Shown: positions 7,853-16,255 of the stretch, one piece after another
Position numbering within the stretch: the stretch's first letter is position 1
Layout: each line of letters starts with the position of its first letter
Assembly: GCA_016929715.1 (NCBI GenBank)
Contig: JAFGIG010000101.1
Location: 1 to 44,182 of the forward strand
Direction: 5' to 3'
DNA from: Caldifarciminota bacterium
GTDB taxonomy: Bacteria > SDB-A
DNA: 44,182 nt
The notes under the pieces: model-generated
Told to the model about the DNA's origin: nothing
Databases searched by the model: none
The model's input: the letters and a program-made list of their open reading frames with translations, nothing else
Translations under genes and position numbers: made by a program

Positions 7853-9231
7853 TGGATATTTACAAAGGATACAGAGGGCTTTCCCTTGAAGTTCTTAAAA
7901 AATACAACATTCCAGTCTGGACCGACGCTCTTGTTAAAACCGAAAAAGGCGATTTCAGAGGCATCATACTGCCAAGGTCTGTCAACGACGACGACAGGCA
8001 CATAGTTCTGAAAATACCCAACGGCTACAACATTGGAGTTTCAGCAGATTTAGTAACCGGCATCGAAGACGTTGGATACAAGGAAGCGCACTATAAAATT
8101 CCGGAAAAGGAATTTCCGTTTTCTCCCGAAAAACCCGGCATAAAACTTTTCGGAACAGGCGGGACCATTGCTTCGAGGCTCGACTACAGGACAGGCGCGG
8201 TAATTCCGGCTTTCTCTCCGGGAGAGCTTTACGGAGCCGTTCCCGAACTGGCGGATATCTGCAACCTCACAACCGAAAAGCTTTTCGCAGTTTTCAGCGA
8301 AAACATGGGACCTCAGCAGTATAAGACTCTCGCCGTTGCGATAGGAGAGGAAATAAAAAAAGGAACTCAGGGAATAGTTATAGGACACGGGACGGACACA
8401 ATGCATCACACCGCGGCCGCCTTGTCTTTCATGGTCCAGAATTCTCCTGTTCCCATCGTCATGGTAGGCTCGCAGAGATCTTCAGACAGGCCTTCTTCAG
8501 ACGCCGCATTAAATCTGATCCATGCGGTAAAGACAGCCGCAGAATCCGACATCGCCGAAGTCATGGTCTGTATGTTCGGTCCTACTTCGGATAAATACGG
8601 GCTTCTGCACAGCGGGACGAGGGTGAGGAAAATGCATTCGTCCTACCGTTCGACTTTCAGGACTGTAGGCGACATACCCATAGCTGCCGTCGACAGAGAT
8701 AAAATAACTCCCATAAGAAAACTTTATAAAAAAAGAAGGTCCGACAGAAACGTCGAAATTCATCCGTTTTTCGAAGAAAAAGTTGCAATGATATACTATT
8801 ATCCCAATATGATGCCCGACATGATAGACTCCCTTGTTGAAAATGGATACAAGGGAATAATAATCATAGGAACGGGGCTCGGTCACGTGAATAAACCTCT
8901 TTATCCCGCCATAAAAAGAGCCGCGGAAAAAAATGTTGCGATGTTCATGACCGTTCAGACGCTTTGGGGCTACACTCACATGTTTGTCTACGACACAGGA
9001 AGGGACCTGATGAGCCTCGGAGTCATCCCTGCCGAAAACATGCTCCCTGAAGTCGCCTACATTAAGCTCGGCTGGGCTCTCGGCATGACTGACGACCTCG
9101 AAGAAATCAAAAAGATTATGCTGACGCCTGTCTGCGACGAAATTACAGAAAGAGAACCCTACAACGGATATTTGATTTTCCAGGGAGGAATACCCGAAGT
9201 AGAGGATTTTCTCAGTAAAATCCATAAATAG
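7852..9231 (+). CDS. gatD: archaeal-type Glu-tRNA(Gln) amidotransferase subunit D
   Basis: The 459-residue amidase subunit releases ammonia from asparagine or glutamine for GatE. Residues 1-90 form the GatD-specific N-terminal beta domain that separates it from plain asparaginases. The L-asparaginase fold follows, with GTGGTIASR (T105), GHGTDT (T181, D182) and K260 in RVRKMHSSYR, the catalytic set of this family. The start is the ATG in TGATG, sharing one base with the gatE stop. That coupling fits the equimolar complex and rules out the 26-codon upstream extension. Direct adjacency to gatE argues against a stand-alone asparaginase. Confidence 0.94.
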   Translation: MDIYKGYRGLSLEVLKKYNIPVWTDALVKTEKGDFRGIILPRSVNDDDRHIVLKIPNGYNIGVSADLVTGIEDVGYKEAHYKIPEKEFPFSPEKPGIKLFGTGGTIASRLDYRTGAVIPAFSPGELYGAVPELADICNLTTEKLFAVFSENMGPQQYKTLAVAIGEEIKKGTQGIVIGHGTDTMHHTAAALSFMVQNSPVPIVMVGSQRSSDRPSSDAALNLIHAVKTAAESDIAEVMVCMFGPTSDKYGLLHSGTRVRKMHSSYRSTFRTVGDIPIAAVDRDKITPIRKLYKKRRSDRNVEIHPFFEEKVAMIYYYPNMMPDMIDSLVENGYKGIIIIGTGLGHVNKPLYPAIKRAAEKNVAMFMTVQTLWGYTHMFVYDTGRDLMSLGVIPAENMLPEVAYIKLGWALGMTDDLEEIKKIMLTPVCDEITEREPYNGYLIFQGGIPEVEDFLSKIHK

Positions 9232-9242
9232 ACGGAGCTTTT

Positions 9243-10544
9243 TTGCCTGATTTCAGCTATTACACGGCAGTGGATCAAATCTACCACGCCGACTGGACCG
9301 CTGAGAAGTTTTCGCGCTTTGAGAGAATGAAAGAAGCAATAAGCGAACTTTGGCCGCGAAAACACCCCGCAAAAATCGTTCAAATAGCAGGAACGAGCGG
9401 AAAAGGCTCGGTTTGCCGTTTTTTAGAAGCTTCGTTTTCGCTGAAATCGAGAACCGGAGCATTCACCAACCCTCATCTTTTCGATTTCAGGGAAAGATTT
9501 TCCATATCCGGCAAGTCTGTTGATCAGTCTGAGATAACGCAAGTTTGGGAGGATATTCTGCTCCCTCTCTGCGTCCGTCAATACAGAAAAAATCCATCAC
9601 TCGCTTTGTCTTTCAGTGAAATCTGCGTTTTAATGGCTCTTGTCTTTTTTCAAAGATACGAAATCGAATGGGCGTTTCTCGAAACAGGCTGCGGAGGCAG
9701 ATACGAAAGGCTCTCATGCCTCGAAGCTCAAGCGGCTGTGATAACATCAGTCGGTTACGACCATCCTCTGAGCCTCGGAGAACAAAAATGGCAAAGGGCG
9801 TGCGACAAAGCAGGTATTATAAGAAAATCAAAACCTCTCTTCACAGCCGAGACCGACCCGCAGATTCTCGATATATTCAGCCACTTTTGTCAAAGGTCTG
9901 AATCCGAAATGATACCGGTCGGTGAAGAGGATGAGTCTTTAGTCCGCGAGTTCATCGCCGGACAAAAAGAAAAACCTGTATTTCTTTCACAGGAGCACCA
10001 GATAAAAAATGCTTCCCTCGCACTTAAAGTTTTTTGCTGGTTCTTCCCGGAAATAAATCCGACAGAAGCCCTTTTGAAAATGAACGAGGTGTCAGTTTCA
10101 GGAAGATTCGAGGAGGTTTCACCGGGTGTTTACATTGATATAGCACATAATGAAGATAAAATCGAAGCTCTCGCCTGTCATCTGAAATCGAGTTTTCACG
10201 GCAAAAACATAATTCTAGTCATCGCGCTTTCAAACCTGCGCTCGCCTGAAAAAGTTTTCAAGAGCATAGCTTTTCTCGCCAGTCACATAATAGTCACGAG
10301 AGCATCCTACAGTTCCGTCGAACCATCTGATATAGCAAGGAAACTAAAAAACATGACCGGAAATGAAATAAAAGTGATCCGGAATCCGCGTGAAGCATAC
10401 AAAAAGGCGTTGTCCATGAAAGACAAGACAAACATTGTCCTGCTGACGGGTTCAAATTACATGATAGATCAAGCTCTGAACCCGGACAGAAAACTCGCCC
10501 ACCTGAACAATACTTACGGATGGAGATACAAAAGGGAGAACTGA
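9243..10544 (+). CDS. folC: folylpolyglutamate/dihydrofolate synthase family protein
   Basis: A 433-residue Mur-ligase-type ATP-dependent enzyme. It has the P-loop GTSGKGSV at 50-57, a diverged family motif TGCGGRYERLS (usually GLGGRLDATN), GYDHPLSLGE and DIAHNEDK (usually D-x-AHNP). FolC adds glutamate to dihydropteroate or folates. The start is TTG at 9243 with CGGAG six bases upstream, directly after gatD, so it is probably in the same operon. The diverged motifs leave open a related amide ligase with another substrate. It converges on the GGDEF gene with a three-base gap. Confidence 0.82.
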   Translation: MPDFSYYTAVDQIYHADWTAEKFSRFERMKEAISELWPRKHPAKIVQIAGTSGKGSVCRFLEASFSLKSRTGAFTNPHLFDFRERFSISGKSVDQSEITQVWEDILLPLCVRQYRKNPSLALSFSEICVLMALVFFQRYEIEWAFLETGCGGRYERLSCLEAQAAVITSVGYDHPLSLGEQKWQRACDKAGIIRKSKPLFTAETDPQILDIFSHFCQRSESEMIPVGEEDESLVREFIAGQKEKPVFLSQEHQIKNASLALKVFCWFFPEINPTEALLKMNEVSVSGRFEEVSPGVYIDIAHNEDKIEALACHLKSSFHGKNIILVIALSNLRSPEKVFKSIAFLASHIIVTRASYSSVEPSDIARKLKNMTGNEIKVIRNPREAYKKALSMKDKTNIVLLTGSNYMIDQALNPDRKLAHLNNTYGWRYKREN

Positions 10545-10547
10545 AAA

Positions 10548-11987
10548 TCAGCAGTAGATATCTATCCTGTTTTTACCTTTTGATTTGGCTCTGTAAAGAG
10601 CCTGGTCGGATTTTTTTAGTAAATTTGAGAAACTGTCGGTCGAAGGGTCTTTTTCGGCAACGCCTATACTCAGAGTCACTTTAAGAGTGTCGTCTTCAAA
10701 TCTGGTTTCGCTGTTTTCGACTTCTCTGTGAATTTTTTTTGCAAGTTCTATCGCGCCTTGTATATGTGTTTTCGGCATCAATATGGCGAATTCGTCCCCG
10801 CCGTATCTCGCGAGAATGTCGTAATTCCTTATCTGGGTCTGAAATATTTTTGAAACATTTTCCAATACGGCGTCGCCTGCGCAGTGACCGAAGACATCGT
10901 TTATTGACTTGAAGTCGTCGAGGTCCAGCATCATCATAGAGAGAAATTCATTGAATTTTATCGCCTTGAAATATTCCTTGTCCGCTAACGTGAAAAAGAG
11001 CCGTCTGTTGAATAGACCCGTCAGTTCATCTGTAATAGACAAATGGTGAAGCTGATTGAAAATGTGGGAGTTTTCCAGGGAAACCGCCGCCTGATTTGCT
11101 ATTTGTCTGAGGACATCAATATGATGTTTTTTGTAATATGACTCCTGGGAATGATGAAGAGTCAGGACGCCGAGGATTTGATCCCTTCTTATCATGGGAA
11201 CGCAGGCGACCGATTTCAGATCTGGTCCTTTCCATTTCATTTTATACCATCTCGGATCCGTGTCTGTATTGTCAATTATCCCGGGTTCCTTTTTTTCAAA
11301 CACCCATCCTGCCAAGCCTCTGTGCATTATTTTGTCCACTATAACCGACTGCTGAAGAGGTGAAGGATAGTTATTGGAGAGTATCTGCTTGATCACGTTG
11401 CCTCTCGAATCAGTCAGAAAAACGGTTCCGGAATGTGATTTAGTTGCCTCGACTGTAAGTTTGAGGACTTGTTCCATTATCAAGTCTATGTCGAGGGTCG
11501 AATTGAATATGCTTGATGCTTCAAAAAGAAAACGGGTTTCACCAGCGCTCTCCGAAAGAGAGTTGAATGATGCCGAAAAAGACAGGAGATTTTTAACGCG
11601 CGCGATAAATTCCTTCTCAAATCTTCCGGTTTCCAGATATTCGCTCGCTCCGAGCGAGAAGCAATCTTCAACTGAAAATTCAACGCTTTCCGAAACGACA
11701 ATTACAGGAAAACTTTCTCTAGTTTTTTCCGCTCTGATCGCCGAAATCATTTCTGAAACTTCTCCGCTGAATTCGTCCGCTATTATCAGAGCGGCTTCGG
11801 CTTTTTTTTCCGCGCCGAGTTTATCGAGCGCGTCAAACACGTTGTCGCATAAAAGAGGCTCAAACCCTTCCTCCTCCAGAAAAGACTTAATTTTCGAGTC
11901 TTTTTGTTTGCGCGCATCAAAAACCAATATTATCACTGAACTTCCTGAAGGCGATTCAGAGTCCGTGTTATTTTCAGTATTGTTCAT
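10548..11987 (-). CDS. diguanylate cyclase: REC-like, GAF, GGDEF
   Basis: A 479-residue cytoplasmic signalling protein. A receiver-like domain (about 17-140) keeps a possible acceptor D71 but lacks the usual acidic pair and conserved Lys (LGASEYLETG). A GAF domain follows (about 155-308), then a GGDEF domain (about 315-479). The active-site motif YGGDEF at 395-400 is intact, and RNYD five residues before it fits the product-inhibition I-site. It should make cyclic di-GMP in response to a GAF-sensed signal, with a receiver that is probably not phosphorylated in the normal way. It is a single gene, divergent from the NYN-domain gene. Confidence 0.9.
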   Translation of the reverse strand: MNNTENNTDSESPSGSSVIILVFDARKQKDSKIKSFLEEEGFEPLLCDNVFDALDKLGAEKKAEAALIIADEFSGEVSEMISAIRAEKTRESFPVIVVSESVEFSVEDCFSLGASEYLETGRFEKEFIARVKNLLSFSASFNSLSESAGETRFLFEASSIFNSTLDIDLIMEQVLKLTVEATKSHSGTVFLTDSRGNVIKQILSNNYPSPLQQSVIVDKIMHRGLAGWVFEKKEPGIIDNTDTDPRWYKMKWKGPDLKSVACVPMIRRDQILGVLTLHHSQESYYKKHHIDVLRQIANQAAVSLENSHIFNQLHHLSITDELTGLFNRRLFFTLADKEYFKAIKFNEFLSMMMLDLDDFKSINDVFGHCAGDAVLENVSKIFQTQIRNYDILARYGGDEFAILMPKTHIQGAIELAKKIHREVENSETRFEDDTLKVTLSIGVAEKDPSTDSFSNLLKKSDQALYRAKSKGKNRIDIYC

Positions 11988-12070
11988 TTTCCATCTTAGG
12001 GTTAAACTTCGCCCGAATTATAAAGTATAATCTCTCATAAATCATCCGGATTGTCCGGGAGTATTGAGAA

Positions 12071-12535
12071 TTGAAAAAATATCTTATTGTTGACGGATAT
12101 AACCTCATCGGCAAAAAATGTGCCGATTTCTATTCTGAAGAGAACAGGGAAAAATTAATACGCAATATAGTAAATTTTACCCTCTCAGAAAAATATTTTT
12201 CTATAATAGTCTTCGACGGCAAAGGCACAACAGCCACCAGAGAAAAAAGGCCGGGCGTCGAAGTGATTTTTTCAGGAGATAAAGACAAAGCCGACGATTT
12301 GATAGTGAAGATAATAGAAAACGGAAAAAAAGACGACTCTTATACCGTTTTGACTTCGGACAGGGAACTTTCTGCAAGGTGCAAAGCGCTGGGAGCGGCA
12401 GTGGCTCAGACACAAAAATCTATCAGCAAAAAAAAGAAGAAAACAAAAGATTTTAGTGATAAAATGCCCCAAAACCGCACAGTAGATTTCTGGTTAAAAT
12501 ACTTTAACGAAAAAGGAGGCTCAGATGAAGTATGA
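12071..12535 (+). CDS. NYN-domain (YacP/Rae1-like) ribonuclease
   Basis: A 154-residue protein opening with YLIVDGYNLIG, the acidic first strand of NYN/PIN-like nucleases. VFDGKG and TVLTSDRELSARC supply the later acidic residues. Bacillus Rae1 (YacP) is a ribosome-associated mRNA endonuclease of this family, so RNA cleavage is likely, with unknown targets. The start is TTG at 12071, with GGGAG a few bases upstream and the conserved strand immediately after. The C-terminus is lysine-rich (SKKKKKTKD). Its last codons overlap the AIM24-like gene, whose ribosome binding site lies inside this one. Confidence 0.8.
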   Translation: MKKYLIVDGYNLIGKKCADFYSEENREKLIRNIVNFTLSEKYFSIIVFDGKGTTATREKRPGVEVIFSGDKDKADDLIVKIIENGKKDDSYTVLTSDRELSARCKALGAAVAQTQKSISKKKKKTKDFSDKMPQNRTVDFWLKYFNEKGGSDEV

Positions 12536-13214
12536 AATCCTCTACCAGCCCAGCTATTCTGTGGCGAAAATCCATCTCGAAAAAGACGAATCCATAACCG
12601 GTGAATCCGGCGCGATGGTCGGCATGACTCCTAACATAGAAATCAAATCTGAAATGGGAGGCGGCAAAAAAGGCATAGGCGGTTTCGTTAAAGCCGCGGC
12701 GCGTTCTTTTGCCGGAGAGAGTTTTTTCCAGACAAAGTACACCGCTCTCAACGGACCCGGTGAAATAATTCTGGCGCCTGCGGGCGTCGGAGACATAACG
12801 GCAATAGAGCTTAAAGAACAGTCCTTTATGGTCCAGTCCGGTTCCTACCTCGCCTCCACCCCAGGTCTTCAGATAGACACCAAATTCACTGGAGGAAAAA
12901 GCTTTTTCGCCAGAGAAGGGCTTTTTATGATGAAGATAACGGGAACAGGCACGCTCATCGTATCAAGCTTCGGAGCAATTCACGAAGTCAATATACAGCC
13001 GGCAGAAGATTACGTCGTCGACAACGGACACATAGTCGCCTTCGACGCGAACATCCCTTATACGATAGAGAAAGCCGCAAAAGGATTCATCTCTTCGGTG
13101 ACTTCAGGGGAAGGTTTTGTATGTAAATACAAAGGACCGGGCAAGATATACCTTCAGACGAGACAGATTGAAGGTCTCGCCGGGCTGATAATTCCATTTT
13201 TGCCTAAAAAATGA
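12525..13214 (+). CDS. AIM24/TIGR00266-family protein
   Basis: A 229-residue protein of the all-beta AIM24-like family. It shows the early ESGAMVGMTPNIEIKSEMGG, a central FFQTKYTALNGPGEI, and late YVVDNGHIVAFD with FVCKYKGPGKIYLQTR, all typical. The bacterial function is unknown; the yeast namesake is mitochondrial. AAGGAGG precedes the ATG at 12525, giving the best ribosome binding site in this operon. The stop overlaps ygiQ as ATGA. There is no signal peptide or membrane segment, so it is probably cytoplasmic. Confidence 0.85.
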   Translation: MKYEILYQPSYSVAKIHLEKDESITGESGAMVGMTPNIEIKSEMGGGKKGIGGFVKAAARSFAGESFFQTKYTALNGPGEIILAPAGVGDITAIELKEQSFMVQSGSYLASTPGLQIDTKFTGGKSFFAREGLFMMKITGTGTLIVSSFGAIHEVNIQPAEDYVVDNGHIVAFDANIPYTIEKAAKGFISSVTSGEGFVCKYKGPGKIYLQTRQIEGLAGLIIPFLPKK

Positions 13215-14908
13215 CTCTTCCCGCCTCGAGAGAGGAAATCAGAGCCCGGTATAAAAACGGCTACGATGTCCTTCTTTTGACAGGCGACGCTTATGTAGAT
13301 CACCCGTCGTTCGGAGTCTCGCTTATAGCGAGACTCCTTGAGCGATCGGGATACAAAACGGCTGTCTTTTCACAGCCCACTAAAGAGAATCTGAAAAAAA
13401 TTCCTCGACCAAATCTTTTTGTCGGCGTCACCGCCGGAAACCTCGATTCGGTGGTTTCCAACTACACAGGTAACAGAAAGATAAGGACGGACGATAAATA
13501 TTCCTCCTGGGGCGAGCCGTTCTGGACAGACGGGACAAAAAAAAGACCGGACAGGGCTTCAATCGTCTATTCGAACTGGGTCAAGGAAATTTTCAAAGGG
13601 ATCCCGCTGATTCTCGGCGGTCTCGAAGCATCTCTAAGGCGGACGGCTCATTACGATTTTTACAGCGACAATGTCAGAAAATCAGTTCTCGCCGATTCGA
13701 AGGCTGATATTCTCGTCTTTGGAATGGGTGAGCTTCAGATTATCGAAATAGCGGAAAGAATTAAAAAAGGCGCTTTTGACGCCAAAAACATCCCGGGAAC
13801 GTGTTATATATCGAGCGAACCCGCTGGAGAAGAACTGCCTTCTTTCGATGAGGTTTCAACCGACCCCTGTTCTTTTCATAAATCGCACGTTCTTCTTTCT
13901 AAAAATTCACACCCCGTGTTCGGTAAAATCCTCTGTCAGAGACAGGACAGCCGTTATGTGGTTTTCAACCCGCCCGCGATGCCTGTGGAAAGCGATTTTC
14001 TCGATTCTCTATATTCACTTCCCTACTCGAGAAAAGCCCACGCGTCATGCAGATCCGTTCCGGCTCTTGAAATGATAGCCAATTCAGTCACTTCCCACAG
14101 GGGATGCCTCGGCTCCTGCTCATTCTGCTCCATAAAGATTCACCAGGGGAAAAAAATCGTCTCAAGATCAGAAGATTCCATAATCGATGAAATCGAAAAA
14201 ATTGTCAGAAATCCCCTTTTCAGGGGGCATATAACGGATGTCGGCGGACCTAGCGCCGACATGTATGGAAGCAGATGCCTGAAATATCCCGATGCCGGAT
14301 GCAACGACAGGGACTGTCTTTATCCTGACAAGTGTCCTCATCTATTGTTGTCTCCCGACAGATATATGTCTCTTCTCGAAAATATCTCCTCCCTGAAAAA
14401 GGTCAAAAAAGTCAGCATCGGTTCCGGTTTCAGGCTCGATATAGCCCTTTCCGATGATGCGATCCTTAAGGAAATTTGCCTTAAATACACGAGCGGCATG
14501 CTCAAAGTCGCCCCCGAACACGTCAGTAAAAATGTCCTCGACATCATTAAAAAATATAAACCGGGAGTTTTTGAGAATTTTATCCTGAGGTTCGAGAGAA
14601 TCAAAAGGCAATTCGGACTCCGCGTGGAACTCGTCCCGTATTTCATCCTGTCTCATCCCGGCGAAGGCGAAACTGAATTCGAGGAACTGCTCCAATTCAC
14701 AAAAAAAAGAAATGTTTTCAACAAATCTTTTCAGGATTTTACGCCTACGCCGATGACGGACTCTACATGCTCTTATCACACGGGCATAGACCCTTATTGG
14801 AATAAAACTGTGAAGACCCAAAAAGGCGGAGCTCAGAGAAACAAAAAAAGGAAATCTTTTTCCAGAAGCGGATTATTCAGAAAATCAGACGAACCTCATC
14901 AGCTCTAA
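13211..14908 (+). CDS. ygiQ: YgiQ-family radical SAM protein
   Basis: A 565-residue protein with the YgiQ N-terminal domain (GDAYVDHPSFG near residue 25, LGGLEASLRR near 135). A radical SAM core follows, with C299-x3-C303-x2-C306 in HRGCLGSCSFCS, the ligands of the SAM-binding 4Fe-4S cluster. A later cysteine group (DAGCNDRDCLYPDKC) may bind a second cluster or metal. The reaction is unknown. It is shorter than the E. coli protein as I remember it, mainly at the C-terminus. It starts by ATGA overlap with the AIM24-like gene, and its last 24 bases overlap the convergent VOC gene. Confidence 0.9.
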   Translation: MTLPASREEIRARYKNGYDVLLLTGDAYVDHPSFGVSLIARLLERSGYKTAVFSQPTKENLKKIPRPNLFVGVTAGNLDSVVSNYTGNRKIRTDDKYSSWGEPFWTDGTKKRPDRASIVYSNWVKEIFKGIPLILGGLEASLRRTAHYDFYSDNVRKSVLADSKADILVFGMGELQIIEIAERIKKGAFDAKNIPGTCYISSEPAGEELPSFDEVSTDPCSFHKSHVLLSKNSHPVFGKILCQRQDSRYVVFNPPAMPVESDFLDSLYSLPYSRKAHASCRSVPALEMIANSVTSHRGCLGSCSFCSIKIHQGKKIVSRSEDSIIDEIEKIVRNPLFRGHITDVGGPSADMYGSRCLKYPDAGCNDRDCLYPDKCPHLLLSPDRYMSLLENISSLKKVKKVSIGSGFRLDIALSDDAILKEICLKYTSGMLKVAPEHVSKNVLDIIKKYKPGVFENFILRFERIKRQFGLRVELVPYFILSHPGEGETEFEELLQFTKKRNVFNKSFQDFTPTPMTDSTCSYHTGIDPYWNKTVKTQKGGAQRNKKRKSFSRSGLFRKSDEPHQL

Positions 14909-15238
14909 AGTGTTCCCCGCCGGATCAGCGGCATAAAAATGATAGACTCCGTGCCTGGCGCTTTCTTTAGGCTCTGTGATTGCGTATCCTGCTTCCTTGA
15001 ATTTCAAATGAAGACCGTCGACATCCTCGACTGCGAATGACACGAGACACCCTCCGGAATCAGTATCCTCACCCTGAGCCCTGCAATATCCTAATCCCGA
15101 ATATCCGGAGTCGTCTATAAATATCTCGCAATTTTCGCCTTTCTTGAAAGATGCAAAACCGAGGATTTTTGACGCAAATTCGCAGCATTTTTCAAATTCG
15201 TCAACCCTGAAATATACTATCATCTTTTCGGTTTTCAT
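14885..15238 (-). CDS. VOC (glyoxalase/bleomycin-resistance) superfamily protein
   Basis: A 117-residue protein of two beta-alpha-beta-beta-beta repeats. It opens with MIVYFRVDEFEKCCEFASK and ends with GVYHFYAADPAGNTLELMRF, the usual VOC C-terminal strand with its Glu metal ligand. The first-strand His ligand is not obvious (IVYFRV), so metal binding is uncertain. The ATG follows AAGGGAG. The gene overlaps the end of the upstream membrane protein by 38 bases and the end of ygiQ by 24. The substrate is unknown. Confidence 0.78.
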   Translation of the reverse strand: MKTEKMIVYFRVDEFEKCCEFASKILGFASFKKGENCEIFIDDSGYSGLGYCRAQGEDTDSGGCLVSFAVEDVDGLHLKFKEAGYAITEPKESARHGVYHFYAADPAGNTLELMRFV

Positions 15239-15608
15239 CGGAAATGCTCCCTTGAGAAAGACTTTGTGCCTTGATCCCGTAAAACACGCTTACTACAGCT
15301 CCGGCTATCAGCAGTGACCATTCGAATAGCCTCAGCGAACCCCAGAGAGGTATCGGCGGCGCGTTTTCGAGCCCCTGATAAATCGCCGCCCTCGCCGCCG
15401 AGACATCCGCGATCAGGTGAAAGATATAGAGGACAAACGCCGATGCGAAACCGAGAAATATATAAAGAGCCGATAATACCTTATTTTTTTCAGGATTTTG
15501 TTCTTTTTTAGCCTTTAACCATCTCGCCGCTCCCCACACCGCTCCTGCGAGAAGAATTACTAAATAGACAATTTCTCTCCAAGTCACTACTTTGCCGAAC
15601 CACCACAT
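15201..15608 (-). CDS. small integral membrane protein, unknown function
   Basis: A 135-residue protein with three likely membrane helices: IVYLVILLAGAVWGAARW near the start, ALYIFLGFASAFVLYIFHLI in the middle, and LFEWSLLIAGAVVSVFYGI late. I do not recognise the family. The ATG at 15608 is chosen over one 21 bases upstream because AAGGAGG lies just before it. It overlaps the end of pcm by 22 bases and the VOC gene by 38, so it belongs to the surE-pcm transcription unit. Confidence 0.7.
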   Translation of the reverse strand: MWWFGKVVTWREIVYLVILLAGAVWGAARWLKAKKEQNPEKNKVLSALYIFLGFASAFVLYIFHLIADVSAARAAIYQGLENAPPIPLWGSLRLFEWSLLIAGAVVSVFYGIKAQSLSQGSISDENRKDDSIFQG

Positions 15609-16255
15609 GAGCTTCCTCCTTGTCTCCAACCTCTTATTCCTATCAAAGGAACAAAAACGCAGCCGAATTTTCTGTTGACATGATATCCTTCTTTTTTCTT
15701 CGTAACAACGATTAATTCCTGAAAGCCTATGGATCCAACCGGTATCACGAGCTTTCCATTCTCTATTAACTGACCGAGCAAAGTCTCCGGTATGTCAGGA
15801 CAGCCGGCAGTGACTATCACTCCGTCAAAAGGGCTCATCTCGGGCCAGCCCACCGAACCGTCGCCGATTCTGACGTTGATATTTTTATATCCCAGTTCAT
15901 CGAATCTCTTTTTTGCTTCTTCTGCGAGCTCCGGAATACGCTCTATAGTATAGACCTTGTCGACGAGTTCCGCCAGAACAGCCGCCTGATAGCCGCTTCC
16001 CGTTCCGATTTCAAGGACTATGCTGTTTTTCCGGGGTTCAAGCAGCTCTGTCATCTTTGCAACCATGTATGGTTGTGAAATTGTCTGATTTTTGCCAATC
16101 GGAAGAGGACTGTCGTCGTATGCTCTCGGTCTGAAATCATCCCCGACAAAATAATGCCTGGGAACATTGAGCATCGCCCTCAATACTTCAGGATCTTTTA
16201 CGGGGTCTTCTTTCTTCTGAAGTAATTTCACCATAGTCTCTCTCGAAATTCTCAA
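15587..16255 (-). CDS. pcm: protein-L-isoaspartate O-methyltransferase
   Basis: A 222-residue enzyme that methylates isoaspartyl residues in damaged proteins using SAM, starting their repair. The substrate-side motif is PIGKNQTISQPYMVAKM at about 52-68. SAM-binding motif I is VLEIGTGSGYQAAVLA at about 80-95, then YTIERIPELA and the later motif VTAGCPDIPETLL. The C-terminus is Gly/Ser/Cys-rich. It starts by ATGA overlap with surE, the conserved surE-pcm pairing of many bacteria, which supports both assignments. Confidence 0.94.
   Translation of the reverse strand: MRISRETMVKLLQKKEDPVKDPEVLRAMLNVPRHYFVGDDFRPRAYDDSPLPIGKNQTISQPYMVAKMTELLEPRKNSIVLEIGTGSGYQAAVLAELVDKVYTIERIPELAEEAKKRFDELGYKNINVRIGDGSVGWPEMSPFDGVIVTAGCPDIPETLLGQLIENGKLVIPVGSIGFQELIVVTKKKEGYHVNRKFGCVFVPLIGIRGWRQGGSSCGGSAK

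Noticed and set aside
8509-9225. Long minus-strand ORF (238 codons) opposite gatD
   Set aside because: It is the antisense of a certain gatD gene, with no ribosome site and an unlikely composition.
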